From assembly GCA_023423795.1 (NCBI GenBank), contig JAFAEX010000152.1, positions 1 through 13,417 of the forward strand: a stretch of DNA of 13,417 nt, written 5' to 3'. This DNA is from Chloroflexota bacterium. GTDB taxonomy: Bacteria > Chloroflexota > Chloroflexia > Thermomicrobiales > UBA6265. The notes beneath the pieces are model-generated. The model was not told where the DNA came from. It searched no databases and saw nothing but the letters and a program-made list of their open reading frames with translations. This document shows positions 7,806 to 13,417 of the stretch, in pieces. Made by a program: the position numbers and the translations under genes. The first letter of the stretch is position 1. Each line of letters begins with the position of its first letter.

Positions 7806-8611
7806 TCGCCGGTGGCGGACCCGTTGGTCCCGGCGCCCCGCAACCGCCTGGCCAGCAGCATGCCGGTCCCGACGACGATCAGGGCGAAACTGACCCAGTA
7901 CGCGCCCGGCAGCGGCCCGACGTAGAGGCTGTCGAGCCGCAGGTTCTCGATCAGCAGCCGGCCGACGCCGTAGGTGATGCAGTACGTCCAGAGGCCGTCG
8001 CCCGGGCGCAGCCTGCCGCGCCCGATCGCGAGCGCGATCCACGAGAGCAGGGCGGCATTGGCGAGGTTGAACAACGATTCATAGAGAAACGTCGGGTGGA
8101 ACGTGCCCACGTCCGCGTATGCGGGTGGGCGGTGCTCCGGCGCGATCGCGAGGCCCCACGGCACGCCGGTCGGGCGGCCGAACGCTTCCTGGTTGGCCCA
8201 GTTGCCCCAGCGGCCGATCGCCTGCCCGAGAGCGACGCCGGCGACGATGAGATCCGCCCAGGCGAGCATCGACTGGCCGCGCCGACGGGAGAACCACCAG
8301 AGCACCAGCGCGCCGCCGGCGAGCGCCCCGTGGATTGAGAGGCCGCCGAGCCGGATGTTCAGCGCTTCGGCGGGGTGGGCGGCGAAGTAGTCGATCCGCA
8401 GCAGGACGTAGGTGAGGCGCGCGCCGACGATGCCGGCGGCGACCATCCACGGGGCGATGTCGAGCGGGAACTCGGGGTCCATTCCGCGCCGTTCGGCCAG
8501 CCAGCGGATGAGGGCGACGGCGGCGACGATGCCGCCGAGGATGAAGATGGCGTACCAGCGGATGCCGATGCCCGCGACGTGGAATGCGAACGGATCGGCG
8601 GGCGACGGCAT
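7802..8611 (-). CDS. lgt: Prolipoprotein diacylglyceryl transferase Lgt
   Basis: An integral membrane enzyme that moves a diacylglyceryl group from phosphatidylglycerol to the lipobox Cys of prolipoproteins, the first step of lipoprotein maturation. The 269-residue length is typical and the chain is mostly hydrophobic helices. Motifs are GIRWYAI (Tyr20), GGLSIHGALAGG (His94), the family signature GRWGNWANQEAFG (Arg134, Asn137, Glu142), HPTFLYES (172-179, usually HPTQLYE) and GRLLIENLR (Arg218) near the end. The ATG at 8611 is preceded by GGGAG eight bases upstream. It lies 43 bp after the pfkB-type kinase gene and is probably cotranscribed with it. The next gene encodes a lipoprotein, a likely substrate. 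Confidence 0.96.
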   Translation of the reverse strand: MPSPADPFAFHVAGIGIRWYAIFILGGIVAAVALIRWLAERRGMDPEFPLDIAPWMVAAGIVGARLTYVLLRIDYFAAHPAEALNIRLGGLSIHGALAGGALVLWWFSRRRGQSMLAWADLIVAGVALGQAIGRWGNWANQEAFGRPTGVPWGLAIAPEHRPPAYADVGTFHPTFLYESLFNLANAALLSWIALAIGRGRLRPGDGLWTYCITYGVGRLLIENLRLDSLYVGPLPGAYWVSFALIVVGTGMLLARRLRGAGTNGSATGD

Positions 8612-8654
8612 CCAGTGACTCCCGAGGGCGAAGCAGGCGAAACCGCGGCGACGG

Positions 8655-9635
8655 TCAGGCGCGGCCGGCGCGGGCGATGAAGGCGTCGAGCTCGGCCGGG
8701 GTGGGCAGGGCGTCCCACGCGCCGCGCTTCGTGGTGGCGAGCGCGCCCGCCGCCGATGCGTAGCGCAGGTCGTCCGCGGTCGGGGCGCCCCAGCCGCGCG
8801 AGGAGAGCCGCTTCAGCAAGGCGGCGGTGAAGGCGTCGCCGGCGCCGGTCGGTTCGACGGCATCGACGGTCCACGCCGGGACGTGGACGACCCGACCCGA
8901 CTCGGCAACGCGGAACCACGAGCCGCGTTCGCCGTCGGTCAGGACGGTCGCCGCGTTCGGGGCGTGCTCGGCGACGCGGGCAAAGACCTCTTCGGGGGTG
9001 ATGCCGGGCTCGAAGATGCCGCGCGCGTCGTCGAGGCTGAGTTTGACGAGGGTGGCGTGCCGCAGGACCGGCAGGCATGCCGCGCGGGCCTCGCCGAGGT
9101 CGCGCCAGAGCGAGGGCCGCAAGTTCACGTCGAAGCAGAGCGGCACGCCGGCCGCGCCGGCTAGTTCGGCGGCTCGCCACATGGCGGCGCGGGATGGTTC
9201 GTCGGAAAGCGCGATGGAGCAGACGACCAGCGCGCCGAGGCGGTCGATGCCGGCGGCGTCCATGTCGTCCGGGGAGAGCCGCAGGTCGGCCGCGCGCAGC
9301 AGCCAGAAGTGGCCGTCGCCGGCGGCGTCCTTCCAAGCGAAGGCGAGTGTCGTCGGGGCGTCGTGCGTGCGCCGCAGCCGGGAAAGATCGACGCCTTCGG
9401 CGGCCAGGGCCGTGGCGAGGCGCTCCCCGATCGGGTCCGCGCCGACGACGCCGGCGAACGCCGCCGGCAGGCCGAGGCGGGCCATCGCGACCGCGCCGTT
9501 CGCCGGAGCGCCGCCGGCGCGGGCGGCGAAGGTGTCGGCGCTGCCGAGGTCCGGCGCGCCGTCGGTCACGATCAGGTCGAGCAGCAGTTCGCCGGCCGCT
9601 AGGAACTGGCCATCCGGGAAGACGCGATCGGTCAT
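8655..9635 (-). CDS. PfkB family carbohydrate kinase (fructokinase-like)
   Basis: A 326-residue cytoplasmic sugar kinase of the ribokinase/PfkB family, phosphorylating a sugar with ATP. The N-terminal substrate region carries GGAPANGAVAMARLG and GVVGADPIGERL. The middle has FDVNLRPSLW, a form common in fructokinases and 2-keto-3-deoxygluconate kinases. The C-terminal PfkB signature is EPTGAGDAF, with the catalytic base Asp267 and the anion hole GAG. The usual DTGAGD reads PTGAGD here, a tolerated change. The ATG at 9635 has AGGAG nine bases upstream. It is 51 bp after rel and 43 bp before lgt on the same strand, so it probably lies in one transcript with them. No sugar transporter or other catabolic gene is near, so the substrate cannot be assigned. 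Confidence 0.92.
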   Translation of the reverse strand: MTDRVFPDGQFLAAGELLLDLIVTDGAPDLGSADTFAARAGGAPANGAVAMARLGLPAAFAGVVGADPIGERLATALAAEGVDLSRLRRTHDAPTTLAFAWKDAAGDGHFWLLRAADLRLSPDDMDAAGIDRLGALVVCSIALSDEPSRAAMWRAAELAGAAGVPLCFDVNLRPSLWRDLGEARAACLPVLRHATLVKLSLDDARGIFEPGITPEEVFARVAEHAPNAATVLTDGERGSWFRVAESGRVVHVPAWTVDAVEPTGAGDAFTAALLKRLSSRGWGAPTADDLRYASAAGALATTKRGAWDALPTPAELDAFIARAGRA

Positions 9636-9686
9636 GCGCGCGGGCTCCTGCTCGGCGACGGTCGGCGATTCGGGTTCAGGAAGACA

Positions 9687-11966
9687 TTATCCGGCGGAGG
9701 CCCGGACGGGCGAGGCCGCCGAATCGCGCCGGACCTCGTAGACGTCGCGGATGCCTTCGAGCTTGCGGAGGATCTTGCCGAGCTGGCCGATGCCTTCGAC
9801 CTCGACGGTGACCAGCAGGGTGACCGTGCGGTCGTCGTGCGTCGTGGTGAGCACGGAGAGGATGTTGACGCGCTCGTCGGCCAGCAAGGTGCTCACGTCC
9901 TTGAGGAAGCCGACGCGGTCCCACGCCCGGACGCGGATGGTGACCGGAAAGGTGTCCTCGCCGCGGTCGCCCCACGTGACCGGCACCAGGCGCTCCGGGT
10001 CCGGCAGGTTGGCGATGTTCGGGCAGTCCTGCCGGTGCACGGTGATGCCGCGGCCTCGGGTGACGTACCCGACGATCGGGTCGCCGTTGACCGGCTTGCA
10101 GCAGGTGGCGAGGTTGGTCAGCAGGTCGCCAGCGCCCATGACCGAAAGCCGGGCAGGGGTGCGCGGCACATCGATATGCTGGGCCGGGAAGAGCGACGAC
10201 CGGTCCTTCTGGACGTCGAGGCGGGACGCGATCGCGTGCGGCGACACCGCGCCGTAGCCGATGGCAGCCAGGAAGTCGTCCATCTTCAGGTACTGCGGGA
10301 ACGCCTTCAGGATGTCGTCGGCCTTGACGTCGAGGCTGAGGCGGCGAAGCTCCCGTTCGAGGATTTCTCGCCCCTGGACGATGTTCTCGTCGCGCTCCTG
10401 GCTGCGGAACCAGCGACGGATCTTCTCGCGCGCTGAGGCCGTCGTGACGTACTCGGACGAGGCCAGCAGCCAGTCGCGGGACGGGCCGGTCTTGGTCTTG
10501 GAGGTGAGGACGCGGACGACCTGGCCGTTCTGGAGCTTGTAGTCGAGCGGCACGAGCTGGTCGTTGACCTTCGCGCCGACGCAGCGGTGGCCGACATCGG
10601 TGTGGATGCGGTAGGCGAAATCGACCGGGGTCGCCCCGGCCGGCAATTCGATGATGTCGCCGGCGGGGGTGAAGACGTAGATCATCTCCTGGAAGACGTC
10701 GGACTTGAGGGATTCGACGAATTCCTCGGCGTCTGCGACCTGGTCGCGCCAATCCATCAGTTGGCGCAGCCAGGCGACCTTGGCCTCGACGCGCGCGTCG
10801 CCCTTGCCCTGCTCCTTGTAGCGCCAGTGGGCGGCGACGCCGTTCTCGGCGATGCGGTGCATCTCCCAGGTGCGGATCTGGATTTCGATCGCCCGCCCGG
10901 CCGGCCCGATGACGGCGGTGTGGAGCGACTGGTACATGCTCTCCTTGGGGGTCGCGATGTAGTCGTCGAACTCCCCTGGAATCGGGTGCCAGTTCTCGTG
11001 GATGATGCCGAGCGCGCCGTAACAATCCTTGCGGTCGGCGACGAGAACGCGCAGGCCGATGACGTCGTAGATCTCGTCCAGCGCGCGGTGCTTCTGCTTC
11101 ATCTTGCGGTAGATGGAGTAGATGTGCTTCTGCCGCCCCGTGATCTCGGCTTCGATGCCGCCGGCCTGCAACGCGGCCCGGAGTTCGGCCTTCACCTGTT
11201 CGATGTAGGGCGCCGCGTCCTGCCCGCGCTTGAAGAACTCCGCGGCGAGGGCGGTGTACGGCTCCGGATTGATGTACTTGAACGCGAGGTCTTCCAGCTC
11301 GGACTTGAACGGCCAGATGCCGAGCCGGTTGGCGAGCGGCGCGTAGATCTCCATCGTCTGCTGGGCGATGCGCTTCTGCTTTTCGGGCGGCAGCGCGTCG
11401 AGCGTCCGCATGTTGTGGAGGCGGTCGGCCAGCTTGATGAGGACGACGCCGATGTCGTCTACCATCGCGAGGAACATCTTGCGCAGGCTCTCGGCCTGGT
11501 GCGCCTTTTCGCGGGAGGCCGCGCCGTCGTCGCCGGTCCAAGGCAGCCGACCGAGCTTGGTCACGCCATCGACGAGTTTGGCGACGCGCGGCCCGAACTC
11601 GCGCTCGATGACGTCGCTGCCGACGTCGGTATCCTCGACCACGTCGTGGAGCAAGGCCCCGGCGAGGGTTTCCGCGTCGAGTTGCATCCGGGCGAGGATC
11701 GAGGCCACCGCGATCGGGTGGATCGCGTAGGGTTCGCCCGACTTGCGGCGGCAGTCGCCGTGCGCCGTGGCGGCGAAGACCCCGGCGCGCTCGACCAGTT
11801 CGACGTTGGCCGCCGGGAGGTAGCCGCGCACCTGCTCGGTCAGGTCGTCGAGAAGCTGGCGTACGAGCGGATCGAGCGCCTCGGACGCGCGTACGGACCT
11901 GTCTCCGGCATCGGCCGAAGAATCCGCGTTGGCTTGCGGCGACGTGACGCTGGCTTGAGGGGTCAT
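9687..11966 (-). CDS. rel: (p)ppGpp synthetase/hydrolase, long RelA/SpoT homologue
   Basis: A 759-residue stringent-response enzyme making and probably degrading (p)ppGpp. Domains in order: HD hydrolase (about 55-200; RKSGEPYAIHP with His83, HDVVED at 107-112, ADRLHN with Asp181/Asn185), synthetase (about 250-370; YSIYRKM, DVIGLRVLV, YQSLHT, EIQIRTWEMH), TGS (about 428-490), a zinc-finger-like region (TCCKP with Cys622-Cys623, and HRQDCPN), and ACT (about 672-745). The hydrolase residues known from bifunctional Rel are all present. The synthetase, however, has EFDD (332-335) where bifunctional Rel usually has RXKD. ATG 11966 is chosen although it lacks a Shine-Dalgarno; the upstream in-frame ATG at 12014 overlaps the -10 element. 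It is first in an apparent rel-pfkB-lgt operon and divergent from moeA. Confidence 0.96.
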   Translation of the reverse strand: MTPQASVTSPQANADSSADAGDRSVRASEALDPLVRQLLDDLTEQVRGYLPAANVELVERAGVFAATAHGDCRRKSGEPYAIHPIAVASILARMQLDAETLAGALLHDVVEDTDVGSDVIEREFGPRVAKLVDGVTKLGRLPWTGDDGAASREKAHQAESLRKMFLAMVDDIGVVLIKLADRLHNMRTLDALPPEKQKRIAQQTMEIYAPLANRLGIWPFKSELEDLAFKYINPEPYTALAAEFFKRGQDAAPYIEQVKAELRAALQAGGIEAEITGRQKHIYSIYRKMKQKHRALDEIYDVIGLRVLVADRKDCYGALGIIHENWHPIPGEFDDYIATPKESMYQSLHTAVIGPAGRAIEIQIRTWEMHRIAENGVAAHWRYKEQGKGDARVEAKVAWLRQLMDWRDQVADAEEFVESLKSDVFQEMIYVFTPAGDIIELPAGATPVDFAYRIHTDVGHRCVGAKVNDQLVPLDYKLQNGQVVRVLTSKTKTGPSRDWLLASSEYVTTASAREKIRRWFRSQERDENIVQGREILERELRRLSLDVKADDILKAFPQYLKMDDFLAAIGYGAVSPHAIASRLDVQKDRSSLFPAQHIDVPRTPARLSVMGAGDLLTNLATCCKPVNGDPIVGYVTRGRGITVHRQDCPNIANLPDPERLVPVTWGDRGEDTFPVTIRVRAWDRVGFLKDVSTLLADERVNILSVLTTTHDDRTVTLLVTVEVEGIGQLGKILRKLEGIRDVYEVRRDSAASPVRASAG

Positions 11967-12012
11967 GGGTTCGGGGATGATCCAGAGGGCGTTCGCGAAC
12001 GCAGCGTCCTTC

Positions 12013-12041
12013 ATACTACGTAACTTGTGGATACCGCGCAA
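12013..12041 (-). promoter_or_regulatory. Putative sigma70 promoter of rel
   Basis: On the minus strand, TTGCGC (12041-12036), a 17-base spacer and TAGTAT (12018-12013). The start would fall near 12006, giving a leader of about 40 bases before ATG 11966. The spacer contains TATCCACA, eight of nine bases of a DnaA box (TGTGGATAC at 12026-12034 on the plus strand). Same -35 and spacing as the dnaA promoter. Confidence 0.6.
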
Positions 12042-12047
12042 TGCGAC

Positions 12048-12052
12048 GGAGG
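12048..12052 (+). promoter_or_regulatory. Ribosome binding site deciding the moeA GTG start
   Basis: GGAGG ends ten bases before GTG 12063. The longer open frame from GTG 12027 has no Shine-Dalgarno and would place this GGAGG inside the gene, so 12063 is preferred. Confidence 0.6.
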
Positions 12053-12062
12053 TTCGATCCCC

Positions 12063-13313
12063 GTGAATGCCGCCGAAACCGGGCACGCCGCCGCCGATCC
12101 CAACCGCATGATGCACCCGGACGAGGCGCGCGCCATCGTCCTCGCCGCGACCCGCGTCCTGCCGGTGGAGGACGTGCCGCTCGCCGCCGCCGTGTCGCGG
12201 GTGCTCGCCCATCCGGCCGTGGCCGACGAGGATTTTCCGCCTTTCCCGGCGGCGACGATGGACGGGTACGCCGTGCTGGCCGCCGACGCCTCGCCGTGGC
12301 GGGAGATCGTGGGGGAGCAGACGGCGGGGTTCGTGCTCGACGCGGAGGTGAGCGAGGGCTACGCGGTCCGCATCACGACCGGATCGCCGTTGCCGCGCGG
12401 GGCCGACGCGGTGGTGCCGGTGGAGCGCACGGAACTGGCCGACGACCACGTGGTGATCGGGCAGGAGGACGTGCATCCGGGCGAAAACGTGCGGAAGGTC
12501 GGCTCGGACCTCCGAAATGGCGAGGAGGTGCTGCCGGCGGGCACCGTGCTCGGACCGGCGGAACTCGCGCTCGTGGCGGGGCTGGGGCTGAACCCGGTCG
12601 CGGTGCGCCGCCGGCCGCGGGTGAGCGTGCTTTCGACCGGCGACGAACTGGTCGAGCCGGGCCAGCCGGTCGGCCCCGGGCAGATCCGGGATTCCAACCG
12701 CTTCGGCTTGCTGGCGGCGCTCGCGGGCGCGGGCGCGGACGTCGTCTGGCACGGGTCGGCGCGCGACGACCGGGCGACGCTGCGGGAGCGGCTGGAGCAG
12801 GCGATGGCGACCTCCGACGTGCTGGTCACCAGCGGCGGCGTGTCGATGGGCGAACTCGACCTCGTGAAGCCGCTGCTGGCCGAACTGGCCGACGTGCGCA
12901 TCCGCCGGATCTTCATGAAGCCGGGCAAGCCGTTCACCTTCGCGGTGGCGCAGTCGTGCATCGTGTTCGGGCTGCCGGGCAACCCGGTATCCGCGCTGGT
13001 CTCGTTCGAAACGTTCATCCGGCCGGCGCTGCGGACGATGATGGGGTGCGCCGAGATCGACCGGCCGCGCGTTCCGGTGACGCTGGAGGCCGAAACGCCG
13101 CCGACGGACCGGATCGAGATGCAGCGCGCGCGGGTGCGCGTGGACGGCGAAGGGCGGTTGCTGGCGCGGCCGACCGGGAGCCAGGCGTCGTCGCGGCTGG
13201 CGTCGTTCGTCGGCGCGAATGCGCTGCTGGTGATCCCGCCGCGGGAAACGGCCTTCTCGGCCGGTGAGCGGGTGGAAGCGATGCTGCTGGCGCCGCCGGT
13301 GGCATCGGAATAG
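12063..13313 (+). CDS. moeA: Molybdopterin molybdenumtransferase MoeA
   Basis: MoeA inserts molybdenum into adenylylated molybdopterin, the last common step of molybdenum cofactor synthesis. From GTG 12063 the protein has 416 residues, normal for the family. Motifs: TMDGYAV (Asp67), TGSPLPRGADAVVPVE (about 102-118), STGDELVEPG (191-200), TSGGVSMGELD (about 256-266) and LPGNPVSA (Pro305, Asn307, Pro308), plus the C-terminal MoeA barrel domain ending in the common GSQASSRLASFVGAN stretch. The start is chosen by GGAGG at 12048-12052; GTG 12027 or the ATGs near 12108 are alternatives. It is divergent from rel with 96 bp between them. moaC of the same pathway lies 10 kb away, so the Moco genes are scattered. 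Confidence 0.95.
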   Translation: MNAAETGHAAADPNRMMHPDEARAIVLAATRVLPVEDVPLAAAVSRVLAHPAVADEDFPPFPAATMDGYAVLAADASPWREIVGEQTAGFVLDAEVSEGYAVRITTGSPLPRGADAVVPVERTELADDHVVIGQEDVHPGENVRKVGSDLRNGEEVLPAGTVLGPAELALVAGLGLNPVAVRRRPRVSVLSTGDELVEPGQPVGPGQIRDSNRFGLLAALAGAGADVVWHGSARDDRATLRERLEQAMATSDVLVTSGGVSMGELDLVKPLLAELADVRIRRIFMKPGKPFTFAVAQSCIVFGLPGNPVSALVSFETFIRPALRTMMGCAEIDRPRVPVTLEAETPPTDRIEMQRARVRVDGEGRLLARPTGSQASSRLASFVGANALLVIPPRETAFSAGERVEAMLLAPPVASE

Positions 13314-13314
13314 G

Positions 13315-13346
13315 GCGCTGGCCCAGATTCGGAATCCCGCCAGCGC
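13315..13346. other. Hairpin after moeA, weak terminator candidate
   Basis: GCGCTGG (13315-13321) pairs with CCAGCGC (13340-13346) around an 18-base loop, two bases after the moeA stop. No T run follows, so termination by it alone is doubtful. Confidence 0.3.
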
Positions 13347-13350
13347 TGCC

Positions 13351-13397
13351 CATCCCACTGCCGCCGTCCATCCCGCTCCCGCCGCCGTCGTCATCCC
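13351..13397 (-). repeat. Degenerate GGGATG-containing repeats beside the right terminal repeat
   Basis: On the minus strand GGGATG recurs at 13397-13392, 13374-13369 and 13356-13351 with GACGGCGGC-type filler between. Spacing is irregular (23 and 18 bases). The layout mirrors the 21-bp array beside the left 26-bp repeat: both arrays grow out of the GGGATGAC end of that repeat. Confidence 0.4.
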
Positions 13398-13415
13398 GAG
13401 CCTGTCGAGGGATCT
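13390..13415 (-). repeat. 26-bp interspersed repeat, right copy
   Basis: Exact reverse complement of positions 1-26 with no mismatch, lying 76 bases after the moeA stop. Together the two copies place inverted repeats at the very ends of the window. Confidence 0.8.
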
Positions 13416-13417
13416 GG

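Noticed and set aside
12048..12065. GGTTCGATCC resembling a tRNA T-loop
   Set aside because: The flanking bases do not form a T-stem (GGAGG against CCCGT) and no acceptor, D or anticodon arm can be drawn around it.
11967..13394. Open frame continuing upstream of rel, opposite moeA
   Set aside because: It is composed of Arg/His/Pro-rich antisense of moeA. The rel promoter at 12013-12041 lies inside it and Rel homology begins after 11966.

Overview
The window is about 13.4 kb of GC-rich bacterial chromosome carrying ten complete, mostly housekeeping genes. The most likely source is a member of the Chloroflexota, perhaps the Thermomicrobia. That assignment is an inference from protein style: a Thr-Pro-rich lipoprotein linker, the DnaA and Rel sequences, a fused membrane anchor of succinate dehydrogenase, and high G+C with GTG starts. 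No rRNA or other taxonomic marker is present to fix it.

Left to right: (1) positions 1-84 hold an interspersed repeat and a 21-bp tandem repeat. (2) An M20 metallopeptidase (85-1407, minus) is divergent from moaC (molybdenum cofactor, 1515-2006, plus). moaC is followed on the same strand by a one-piece SdhD-SdhC membrane anchor (2125-3021). (3) A strong hairpin terminator at 3048-3077 separates this from the convergent leucyl aminopeptidase pepA (3131-4654, minus). (4) dnaA (4832-6340, plus) is divergent from pepA and has a recognisable sigma70-type promoter. (5) A 550-bp gene-free gap (6341-6890) holds a nearly perfect 34-bp-arm inverted repeat. (6) A minus-strand run reads rel - pfkB-type sugar kinase - lgt - double cytochrome c lipoprotein (11966 down to 6891). 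The cytochrome has its own near-consensus promoter overlapping the lgt stop. (7) moeA (12063-13313, plus) is divergent from rel. (8) The window closes with the same 26-bp repeat that opens it, in inverted orientation.

Functional links are partial. moaC and moeA are both molybdenum-cofactor genes but lie 10 kb apart. lgt makes the lipid modification that the neighbouring cytochrome lipoprotein needs. The SdhDC anchor and the cytochrome are both respiratory. dnaA and rel are growth-control genes.

I found no defence island, CRISPR array, prophage or secondary-metabolite cluster. The observations most worth a second look are the seven-helix SdhD-SdhC fusion, the duplicated cytochrome c domain whose two copies both lack the usual Met ligand, the Rel protein combining an EXDD synthetase motif with an intact hydrolase site, and the repeats.
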